From assembly GCA_964496245.1 (NCBI GenBank), contig CAZBZG010000075.1, positions 1-17,605 on the forward strand: DNA of 17,605 nt. Reading direction: 5' to 3'. Positions within the stretch are counted from its first letter, which is position 1; every line of letters starts with the position of its first letter. Below the pieces are notes generated by a model that worked only from the letters and a program-made list of their open reading frames with translations, was not told the DNA's origin and did not search any database. Positions 1 to 6,138 of this stretch are shown here, in pieces. Position numbers and translations under genes: made by a program. Origin of the DNA: CAZBZG01 sp964496245 (GTDB lineage Bacteria; Planctomycetota; SZUA-567).

Positions 1-152
1 TCATCGACGCCGAGGACAAGAAGAAGCCGCTCAAGGACGACGAGATCCAGACCCGCCTGGCGCAGGAAGGCATCGACATCAAGCGTCGCACGGTCGCCAA
101 GTACCGCGCCAACCTGGGCTTCCCCAACCACTCCCAGCGCCGCGAGTACTGA
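1..152 (+). CDS. rpoN: RNA polymerase sigma-54 factor, C-terminal end (partial)
   Basis: The frame starting at base 3 is open from the window edge to a TGA at 150-152 and gives the last 49 residues of a protein. It carries the RpoN box: the stretch IKRRTVAKYR matches the near-invariant ARRTVAKYR signature with which sigma-54 recognises the -24 promoter element. The preceding residues (PLKDDEIQTRLAQEGI) match the helix leading into the box, and the tail after it is short, as usual. Sigma-54 directs RNA polymerase to -24/-12 promoters that need an AAA+ activator. The rest of the gene lies outside the window. It converges with the K+ channel gene, 69 bases away, and I see no convincing terminator between them. 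Confidence 0.93.
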   Translation, partial: IDAEDKKKPLKDDEIQTRLAQEGIDIKRRTVAKYRANLGFPNHSQRREY

Positions 153-221
153 TCGGCAGGCTGCCACGGAAGTCCTGTGCAGAGCACGGCGACGGATCCA
201 GCCGGCGCTTACCCGTGCAGC

Positions 222-1265
222 TCACAGGGTGCGCGGTCGCTCGGGCGCGATGAGGATGGCGCGGTCGCCGGCTTCCACCGGATCGTGTTCCTCGGGCAGG
301 AGGACGTTCTTGGCGGCGCGCTGCAGCCCGATGAGCACGGCTTTTTGCTTGGCGCAGGCCGTTCGGAGCGCACCGGCCGTCTGCATGCCCGGCGGGATGT
401 TGACGATGTAGAACTGTTTGCCTTCCGCGTTGCTCGTGAGTTCGGCGAGCACGGCGTTGACGCCCGGGTCCTGGAGTTCCTGGACCACGAGCTGGCTGCT
501 CAGGGCGTCGGTGCAGATTACGCTGTCGCAGTTGGCGCGTTCGAAGAAGATCGCCCGGTCCGGGTCCACGCAGTGGACGATCGTGCAGACCTCGGGGCAG
601 AGGCGTTCGACCGTGAGCGCTACGGCCAGGTTCTTGCTGTCCGAATGCGCCAGGTCGGCGGCGTCCGCCTGGATGAGCACGTGCTTGCACTTGCGGAAGT
701 TGGCCTGTTCGAGCACGGCCTGCCGTGACGGATCGCCGCTCACGAAGTGCACGCGCGCGCGGCGGAGTTCCTCGGGGAGTTCGGACAAGTCCTCGTCGAT
801 CAGGACGAGGTCGGCCTCACGGGTCGAGGGATCGGACCGGAGCTCCTCCACCAGGCGCATACAGGTGCCGAGTCCGTTGTACCGGCAGATGATGATGTGA
901 TCCGTAAACGTGATCTGTGCCATGCCCTGAATCTCCTTGCGCTTGTGTTCCATGATGGCCGTGGCCAGGATCGAGACGAGGTAGCCGAGGATGCCGATGC
1001 CGAGGAGCATGGTGGGGATGCCCACGAGCAGACGCCCGGCCGTGGATTCGGGGAAGAAGTCGCCGTAGCCCACCGTGGTCATGGTCACCACCGACCACCA
1101 CGCCGCGTCGGTCCAGGTGAGATCGGGCTTGGTCTCGCGTTCGAAGACCATGTACCCGATCGTGGCGTAAACGAAGATGATGGCGCAGGCGATGACCGTG
1201 CGCAGCCACTGGTGAGCGAACGCGCCGCGCGTCTTGTGAAAGACCTGCAGGATCAGTCTGAACAT
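222..1265 (-). CDS. Two-TM potassium channel with RCK/TrkA-N regulatory domain
   Basis: 347 residues. TM1 spans about 22-41, a pore loop about 53-69 carries the K+ selectivity filter TTVGYGD (63-69), and TM2 spans about 79-104. A cytoplasmic RCK domain follows from about 121 (a Rossmann-like strand, then GLG at 131-133, an acidic LVLIDED strand end, and a conserved DSKNLAVAL segment), with an RCK_C-like tail. This is the Kch/MthK layout: a tetrameric inner-membrane channel gated by ligand binding to RCK. The glycine normally beginning the nucleotide-binding loop is Arg128, so NAD(H) binding is uncertain. A GGAG lies about 9 bases before the ATG. It is the last gene of the polyamine/DUF4178 cluster, 15 bases after speD, so it is probably cotranscribed. 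K+ selectivity is sure from the filter; the gating ligand is unknown. Confidence 0.93.
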   Translation of the reverse strand: MFRLILQVFHKTRGAFAHQWLRTVIACAIIFVYATIGYMVFERETKPDLTWTDAAWWSVVTMTTVGYGDFFPESTAGRLLVGIPTMLLGIGILGYLVSILATAIMEHKRKEIQGMAQITFTDHIIICRYNGLGTCMRLVEELRSDPSTREADLVLIDEDLSELPEELRRARVHFVSGDPSRQAVLEQANFRKCKHVLIQADAADLAHSDSKNLAVALTVERLCPEVCTIVHCVDPDRAIFFERANCDSVICTDALSSQLVVQELQDPGVNAVLAELTSNAEGKQFYIVNIPPGMQTAGALRTACAKQKAVLIGLQRAAKNVLLPEEHDPVEAGDRAILIAPERPRTL

Positions 1266-1280
1266 GGCGCGGTCTCCGCC

Positions 1281-1697
1281 TCACGCTTCGTTCGCAGCCG
1301 GGCCGCCGCGGGCGTGGCGCGAAGTCCGGACCGCTTCCGGTTCGAGGACGCGGATCACGGCGTCAAGCACGTCTTGCGGTCGCGCGGCGCCGCAGGAGAA
1401 GACGTCCATGGCCGCGTAGCCCCGTTCGGGATAGGTGTGGAGGGAGGCGTGGCTTTCCGCGAGCAGGAACAGGACCGTCACCCCCGTCGGTTCGCCCGGG
1501 AAGGCGTGGCCGACCTGGTCCACGACCGTGAACCGGGCGTCTTCGAGGGCTCCGCCCAGACAGGCCGTGAGCGCTGCCTCGTTCGTGAGCCGGGCCGGAT
1601 CGATGCCGTACAGGTCCGCGAGCAGGTGCTCACCCACCGGGGCGGACGCGCCTGCGGGCGACGGTGGATGCGTGGCGATGCGCGGCGCGGAAGGCAT
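1281..1697 (-). CDS. speD: S-adenosylmethionine decarboxylase proenzyme (prokaryotic class 1b, SpeD)
   Basis: 138 residues, the usual size for the short bacterial/archaeal SpeD. The enzyme decarboxylates SAM to decarboxylated SAM, the aminopropyl donor for polyamine synthesis. It self-cleaves to create a pyruvoyl cofactor. The cleavage motif AESHASLHTYPE is present: Ser82 should become the pyruvoyl group, with His87 and Cys102 (in VFSCG) as processing and catalytic residues. Their spacing (5 and 20 residues) equals that of the Thermotoga enzyme (Ser63, His68, Cys83). VGEHLLADLYGID near the N-terminus is also typical. The ATG at 1697 follows a GAAGGGA about 5 bases upstream and lies 11 bases after the aminopropyltransferase stop. 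The tight coupling implies that its product feeds that enzyme. Confidence 0.95.
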   Translation of the reverse strand: MPSAPRIATHPPSPAGASAPVGEHLLADLYGIDPARLTNEAALTACLGGALEDARFTVVDQVGHAFPGEPTGVTVLFLLAESHASLHTYPERGYAAMDVFSCGAARPQDVLDAVIRVLEPEAVRTSRHARGGPAANEA

Positions 1698-1708
1698 GGG
1701 ATTCCCTT

Positions 1709-3256
1709 CTACTCGTAGAACTCGTCGTACCCTTCGGTGTAGTACTGGACCAGGATCTGGTTGTCGAGCCGGTTGATCTCGGTCTGGCGCGGCTGCAGGT
1801 CGGCCGGGAAGACGAAGAGTCCGGCGAGCATGTCCTGGCTGAGAAAACGCGTGGGCACGGCGAGTCGGAGCCGGTCGAGATCGAGCGGTTCGGGGCTCGC
1901 GAGCACAAACCCCCAGAGGCCGAACGACGGAACGGTGGCGTGGTAGGGCCGTACGTGGAGCTGGGCCGCTTCCCCGTCGTGGGAGACGGGGACCGAGGCG
2001 AGGGTGTTGACGATGCACCAGAAGGCGTTGGCCGAGAAGTAGGGCGAACTGCTCTGCACGGCCAGGATGCCGTGCGGGTGGAGGCGGTGCGCGGCGAGCG
2101 AGAAGAAGGAACGCGAATAGAGCTTGCCGAGGCCGAGCAGGCTCGGGTCCGGCAGGTCCATGAGGATCACGTCGTACACGCGATCGGTCTTTTCGAGGTA
2201 CTTCATGGCGTCCTGGTTGACGACATGCACGCGCTCGCTGCGGAGGGCGTAATCGTTGAGCTCCGCAAGCAGGGGTTCCTCGGTGAAGATGCGAGTCATC
2301 TCGGGATCGATGTCCACGAGGTCGATGCGCCGCAGGTCCGGGTACTTCAGGCATTCGCGCGCTGCCATGCCGTCTCCGCCCCCCAGGATCAGGACCCGGC
2401 TCCGCCGGCGCACGAGCCCGAGTGCCGGATGGACCAGGCTCTCGTGGTATCGGTACTCGTCCTTGGAGGAGAACTGCAGGTTGCGGTCGAGAAAGAGCCG
2501 CGTGTCGTTGCGCCAGCGCGTGATCACGATGCGTTGGTAGGGCGTCTGCTTGGCGTAGATGATCTCGTCGGGGTAGACGCGTTCCTCCAGGAAGCTGACG
2601 AGTTCGCCCGAGAAGACGATGCCGCACACGAGCAGGAGGGCTGCGAACTGGACTGCGCCGCGGAGGCGCGGCCCGTGGGCCACCTCGCCCTTGAAGACCC
2701 TGAGCCCCACCCAGGCCACGCCCAGGTTGAGGAGGCCGGCCACAAAGGCGGCGCGCATGAGGCCGAGGTGGGGGACGAGCAGGAACGGAAAGGCCAGCGC
2801 CGCGACCAGAGCGCCCACGTAGTCCACGGTCATGACGTTGGCCACGGTCAACCGCAGAGAGTCTTCCCGGGCCCGGAGAATGCGGATGATGAGCGGGATC
2901 TCCATGCCGATCAGCGTGCCGATGCCGCCGGACACGGCGATCATGGCTGTGGTGTAGACGTCCGTATAGCTGAACGCGGCGAAGAGGATGAGCGCCGAGG
3001 CGCCGCCCAGGAGACCGATGGCGATCTCGATCTGGATGAAGCGGGCGATGAGGTTCTGCTCGATGAACTTGGTGAGAAACGACCCCAGCCCCATGGCCGT
3101 GAGGAAGATGCCGATCACCAGCGAGAACTGGGTGATGGAACTGCCCAGGAGATAGCTCGACACCGCGCCCGCCAGAAGTTCGTAGACCAGGGCGCAGGAA
3201 GCTACCAGGAACACGCTGGCGAGCAGTACGGTCGATTCTTTGCGTGGCATGGTCAA
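1709..3256 (-). CDS. Membrane-fused spermidine-synthase-like aminopropyltransferase
   Basis: 515 residues. The first ~220 residues hold about seven hydrophobic helices (8-30, 42-60, 72-95, 102-120, 145-163, 166-186 and 202-216, all approximate). A cytoplasmic spermidine synthase fold follows: YQRIV (240-244), LDRNLQ (256-261), DEYRYHESLVH, the SAM-binding GGGDG (292-296), VDIDPE, NQD (347-349), the catalytic-region DLPDP (367-371) and a late FGLWGF. Known soluble enzymes transfer aminopropyl from decarboxylated SAM to putrescine. In this multi-TM subfamily the acceptor is generally unproven, and DLPDP replaces the classical DxTDP, so a different amine is possible. The start could be TTG at 3256 (GGAG 6 bases upstream) or ATG at 3250 (12-base spacing); I prefer TTG on spacing. 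It sits directly before speD. The 127 bases upstream (3257-3383) are GC-rich with no gene I recognise. Confidence 0.9.
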   Translation of the reverse strand: MTMPRKESTVLLASVFLVASCALVYELLAGAVSSYLLGSSITQFSLVIGIFLTAMGLGSFLTKFIEQNLIARFIQIEIAIGLLGGASALILFAAFSYTDVYTTAMIAVSGGIGTLIGMEIPLIIRILRAREDSLRLTVANVMTVDYVGALVAALAFPFLLVPHLGLMRAAFVAGLLNLGVAWVGLRVFKGEVAHGPRLRGAVQFAALLLVCGIVFSGELVSFLEERVYPDEIIYAKQTPYQRIVITRWRNDTRLFLDRNLQFSSKDEYRYHESLVHPALGLVRRRSRVLILGGGDGMAARECLKYPDLRRIDLVDIDPEMTRIFTEEPLLAELNDYALRSERVHVVNQDAMKYLEKTDRVYDVILMDLPDPSLLGLGKLYSRSFFSLAAHRLHPHGILAVQSSSPYFSANAFWCIVNTLASVPVSHDGEAAQLHVRPYHATVPSFGLWGFVLASPEPLDLDRLRLAVPTRFLSQDMLAGLFVFPADLQPRQTEINRLDNQILVQYYTEGYDEFYE

Positions 3257-3383
3257 GCCGTGCTCCGCAGAATCCGAGGCGCCTCGCGATCCGTCCGTTG
3301 CGGCGCGACCTGGCCGCGGCCGCGAGATGCGCGAACGGCAGGGGGCGGACGAGGGCAGGGGGCCGCAGATCCGTCAACGCGCC

Positions 3384-3689
3384 TCAGGGGCTCGGCGGCG
3401 CTTCGGGGGCCTCGAGCGGCGGCACCTGGATCTTGGCCCTGGCCTTACTGCTCGACTCGGACGGCGACGCAATGGCGGCGGCGATGATGATGGCCAGGCC
3501 GATCATCATGCAGCCGATGATCACGCCGAGCGCCGTGTTCTGGTCTTCCTCGATTTCCTTGCGCACCGAGAAGGGCGTCAGCTTTTCGATCAGGAAGTAA
3601 GCGATCAGGAAGAAGAGCAGCCCCACGGCCGAATAGATCAGCGTCGACACCAGCCCGGACAGCTGCACGTCAGAAAGCAACCCCTCCAT
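3384..3689 (-). CDS. DUF350-family small membrane protein (YjfL-like, single two-helix unit)
   Basis: 101 residues with two hydrophobic helices (about 12-34 and 51-73) joined by a short charged loop containing LTPFSVRKEIEEDQNTA. This loop plus the glycine-rich second helix (GVIIGCMMIGLAIIIA) is the DUF350 signature. Better-known members such as Escherichia coli YjfL are about 130 residues with two such units; this one has a single unit and a polar, proline-rich C-terminal tail. Function is not established for the family. It is often encoded beside polyamine/glutathionylspermidine-type enzymes and PspA-like genes, which agrees with this neighbourhood. AGGAG lies 6 bases before the ATG. It stands between the small His-rich gene and the aminopropyltransferase on the same strand. 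Confidence 0.85.
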   Translation of the reverse strand: MEGLLSDVQLSGLVSTLIYSAVGLLFFLIAYFLIEKLTPFSVRKEIEEDQNTALGVIIGCMMIGLAIIIAAAIASPSESSSKARAKIQVPPLEAPEAPPSP

Positions 3690-3743
3690 ACGATCTCCTC
3701 TCGAACCTTCTTGCGAAAGCGAATCCTGCGAAGCGGAATTCCG

Positions 3744-3935
3744 CTACTTGCCGTGGTAGTGTCCGTGGGTGCGGCCAAAGTGGTGGTAGTAGGGGCCGCG
3801 GCTCACGTGCCGGCTGCCGTGTCGCACGCTCTTGGTTTGCTTGACCGGCTTGGCGAGGCCCCAGCCGGCGTAGCTCGCCCAGAACGCCAGTCCGGTCATC
3901 GCCGTCATTGCTCCGATCGCGATCTTGGCTGCCAT
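3744..3935 (-). CDS. 63-residue His-rich, single-helix membrane peptide (unknown function)
   Basis: A small gene in the DUF4178 cluster. The N-terminal part (about 4-27) is a hydrophobic Ala/Gly/Met/Trp-rich helix that could be a membrane anchor or signal peptide. The remainder is strongly basic and has seven histidines (39, 43, 51, 52, 57, 59, 61), ending in the pattern HHFGRTHGHYHGK. Such a tail might bind a divalent metal or an anionic membrane surface, but no family is recognised. An AGGAG lies about 8 bases before the ATG at 3935. It starts 20 bases after the stop of the upstream DUF4178 gene and ends 54 bases before DUF350, so operon membership is likely. Good ribosome-binding site, spacing and non-random composition support it as real. 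Confidence 0.72.
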   Translation of the reverse strand: MAAKIAIGAMTAMTGLAFWASYAGWGLAKPVKQTKSVRHGSRHVSRGPYYHHFGRTHGHYHGK

Positions 3936-3955
3936 GATCAGGCGCTCCTCTTCCG

Positions 3956-5317
3956 CTAGTCGTCCGCGTGCTTCTGGCCCTGGAAGCTTCCGTAGCGCAC
4001 AAGTTCGAACAAAGGCAGCAGCAGCGCGAGAATGGTGGCGATGATGAAGTACCGCTGGAGCATGACGCCTTGGTAGACGCTCACCGTCACGGTCTCCCGC
4101 CGTGGCGTGTTGCCGTAGTTGCCCTTGCCGCCATCGCCGCGAAGCGCGAGGCGGTAGGCCCCCGGCTTGTCGATGCGGAACGACTGGCTGTCGCTCCGGC
4201 TCCCTTCCGACCAGCTCTCCCCGCCGGAATAGCCGTGGTAGTAGGAGAGTTCCTGGGTGAAGGAGACCACGGGCTGCTTTTGTTCGTCCAGGAGCAGGGC
4301 TTCGAGGTAGATCCAGGAATTGTCCACGGGCGCGTGGCACTTGACCTGCATGACCGTGTTGTCCTTGACCACGAGCGGCTCGGAGACGAAGCCCTTGGGG
4401 TTCTTCTGCTTGAGGTACTCGTCCGCGCGGACAGTGAACTGGTTGGTACGCGAGCCGGGAATGAGGGAGACGAAGATCAGCACGAAGAGCGCGGCTGCGA
4501 ACGCGGCCAGGGTCCAGGCGAGATGCTTCCGCCACGGCGGAATGTTGAACGGCTGGCACTTGTGGGCGCCGCGCGGAGTGGGCATTGCCGGGAGTTCGAA
4601 GGCCTTCTTGATGATGTCCGGGGAGATGTACTGGCCCACCATCCACTCCAGTTCCCGCTCGGTCCATTCGGCGCATACGATGTCGGGCGGGGCGACCGCG
4701 TCGAGGTACCCCACCTTGTCGCCCTTCTGGGCCTGGTAGGTGAACTCGCCCTCGATGTGGTCGATCTGGGCCTGGGACGTTTCGACGACAGTGAACTTCT
4801 TGCCAAACAGGCGGAACGATTGCTGCGGGCGGGCCTTCTTGGCATCGATCGGGGCTTTCTGCTTGCTCTTCTTCATGAGGATCCAGTGGCCGTTCTCGAG
4901 CTGGAGCCAGGCGTAGCCGGCGGTCGGATTGAAGAGGAGGAATTCGTCCCACCGGTCGGATCCCTCGCGCATGCGCTGCCAGCCGATAACCTCCCACTCC
5001 TTGCCCTTGAGGCGGCCCTTGGATCCCAACGGGAGATGGGGGCGGGGGCGTTGGTCGGCCAGGATTTTGCTCAGGATCTTGTGGTCGTCGGATTCGAGAT
5101 CGAGCACCGACCCGCAGGCTTTGCAGGTGACCATTTCCGCCTGGTCGACGTTCTTGATATCGATGGGCGAGCCGCAGGACGTGCAGGCGATCCGTTCGCT
5201 CTTGGCCTTGACCTTGCGTTTGACGAGACGTCGGCGGGCCGGCTTCTGGGTCCCCTCTTGGTCCCCGTCGCTCTTCTGGTTGCCGTTCGATCCGTCGAAT
5301 GCTGCTTTGCGAAACAT
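3956..5317 (-). CDS. Membrane-anchored zinc-ribbon DUF4178 protein
   Basis: 453 residues. A basic N-terminus is followed by a zinc ribbon (Cys45/48 and Cys65/68: CTSCG and CKACG). A DUF4178 domain covers roughly 97-235 (GSKGRLKGKEWEVIGW, WDEFLLFNPTAGYAWL, GHWILMKK). TM1 is at about 264-286, then a ~130-residue beta-rich segment, then TM2 at about 421-441 and a short tail. If the ribbon and DUF4178 part are cytoplasmic, the segment between the TMs is periplasmic. It holds Gly/Ser/Tyr-rich stretches (SYYHGYSGGESW) and a FRIDKPGAYRLALRG strand pair reminiscent of sandwich-type ligand-binding domains. GGGGAG lies about 8 bases before the ATG. DUF4178 has no proven biochemical role. It starts 21 bases after the smaller DUF4178 gene, suggesting partner subunits. 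Confidence 0.87.
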   Translation of the reverse strand: MFRKAAFDGSNGNQKSDGDQEGTQKPARRRLVKRKVKAKSERIACTSCGSPIDIKNVDQAEMVTCKACGSVLDLESDDHKILSKILADQRPRPHLPLGSKGRLKGKEWEVIGWQRMREGSDRWDEFLLFNPTAGYAWLQLENGHWILMKKSKQKAPIDAKKARPQQSFRLFGKKFTVVETSQAQIDHIEGEFTYQAQKGDKVGYLDAVAPPDIVCAEWTERELEWMVGQYISPDIIKKAFELPAMPTPRGAHKCQPFNIPPWRKHLAWTLAAFAAALFVLIFVSLIPGSRTNQFTVRADEYLKQKNPKGFVSEPLVVKDNTVMQVKCHAPVDNSWIYLEALLLDEQKQPVVSFTQELSYYHGYSGGESWSEGSRSDSQSFRIDKPGAYRLALRGDGGKGNYGNTPRRETVTVSVYQGVMLQRYFIIATILALLLPLFELVRYGSFQGQKHADD

Positions 5318-5338
5318 GAGCGCGACTCCCCGACAATC

Positions 5339-5983
5339 CTACGACCATCCGAGCCGGTCGCTGTCCGGCTTGGGCGCTTCCAGCTTGATCTCCTCGGCAT
5401 CGAGCCAGGTGCCTGCGTAGACTTCGATGCCGTCCTCCACGTATTCCACGGTGAAGACCGCGTCCTCGCCCGAGGCGTCGAAATAGGGGAAGGTGCGGTC
5501 CAGGCCAAGCTGGAAGGGGAGGCTCCCCTCGGCTGCCACGAGTTCGGCCTGGTCGATTTCGTCCACGGACACGTTCTTGCCGGCGATGGTGATCGCTTGC
5601 CCCGGTTCGATCTGTTCGACGGGCGGAATGACCCCCGGAGATTGGACCTCCTCTTCCAGCGAGTACTCCATCTCGTCTTCGTTGATCCACAGTTCGCTAC
5701 CGTCATCGCAGCGCAGGAACCACTCTTCCCACAAGCCTTCAGAGTACCGGTACTGGATGTGGCCCATGATGGTGAAGCGCTTGCCGCGGAGCTTGCCCGT
5801 GGCATTGAGGTAGAGGGGACTGTCGGTCTCGGCCAGGATGGCCATCTCGCCCATGGCCAGGACGGCCTCGTCCTTGAGGTAGAAGGCCCCGCGGCAATAC
5901 GCGCAGACCGCCATGGCCGCGAACCGGTCCACCTCGCCCGGTGCGCCGCAACTGGGGCAGTTGATGTTTTTGTACTCGGCCAT
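5339..5983 (-). CDS. Soluble zinc-ribbon DUF4178 protein
   Basis: 214 residues with no membrane segment. It begins with a zinc ribbon (Cys9/12 and Cys27/30, CPSCG and CAYCR), followed by a DUF4178 domain: GKLRGKRFTIMGHIQYRY, then WEEWFLRCDDGSELWINEDE, then a second beta-rich half ending in GTWLDAEEIKLE. The protein is acidic, in contrast to the basic membrane-anchored paralogue encoded next. It is the first gene of the seven-gene cluster and follows the promoter at 6055-6083. Its ribosome-binding site is poor (only GGCGG/GGTAG-type purines before the ATG), so the start is less certain than for its neighbours, although the cysteine ribbon directly after it supports it. A role as a surface adaptor for the membrane DUF4178 protein is inference. 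Confidence 0.87.
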   Translation of the reverse strand: MAEYKNINCPSCGAPGEVDRFAAMAVCAYCRGAFYLKDEAVLAMGEMAILAETDSPLYLNATGKLRGKRFTIMGHIQYRYSEGLWEEWFLRCDDGSELWINEDEMEYSLEEEVQSPGVIPPVEQIEPGQAITIAGKNVSVDEIDQAELVAAEGSLPFQLGLDRTFPYFDASGEDAVFTVEYVEDGIEVYAGTWLDAEEIKLEAPKPDSDRLGWS

Positions 5984-6054
5984 GCTTGTCTACCGCCGCC
6001 GGATGTCCAGCGGAACTGGAGCCATGTCAAGCGCTTCCGAATCGAGATCCCGAC

Positions 6055-6083
6055 AGTCTAGAATGAGAGGACGCTCGCGTCAA
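6055..6083 (-). promoter_or_regulatory. Sigma-70-type promoter of the DUF4178/polyamine/K+ channel cluster
   Basis: Read on the - strand, TTGACG (6083-6078), a 17-base spacer and TAGACT (6060-6055) give a near-consensus housekeeping promoter. Transcription would start near 6048, about 65 bases before the first DUF4178 gene, and all seven downstream genes face the same way with short gaps. A second TTGACA at 6030-6025 has no fitting -10 box. Confidence 0.65.
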
Positions 6084-6110
6084 CCCGTTTTTTGCCGGCG
6101 CAGCCACAGG

Positions 6111-6122
6111 GCCACATGTGGC
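6111..6122. repeat. 12-base perfect palindrome GCCACATGTGGC
   Basis: A perfect dyad lying 28 bases upstream of the -35 box of the cluster promoter and 16 bases after the stop of the SPFH gene. Its position suits an operator, but no regulator is known. The A-rich run that follows on the - strand does not make it an intrinsic terminator. Confidence 0.35.
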
Positions 6123-6138
6123 GCCTCGCCCTACAGTG

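Noticed and set aside
152..221. Bidirectional terminator between rpoN and the K+ channel gene
   Set aside because: Only a five-pair GGCAG/CTGCC with a one-base loop, sterically impossible, and no T-tract.
1281..3377. Long open frame antisense or offset to the transferase gene, ending in SpeD
   Set aside because: Only the last 138 codons (from 1697) encode a recognisable protein; the rest is Arg/Pro/His-rich out-of-frame translation of the transferase gene, typical of GC-rich DNA.
3968..6061. 697-codon open frame on the + strand opposite both DUF4178 genes
   Set aside because: No recognisable domain, and composition typical of an antisense shadow. The opposite strand has zinc ribbons, DUF4178 domains and ribosome-binding sites.
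6086..6122. T-run plus palindrome as an intrinsic terminator
   Set aside because: The T-run precedes the dyad on the + strand and becomes an A-run after it on the - strand, so it does not fit a terminator in either direction.
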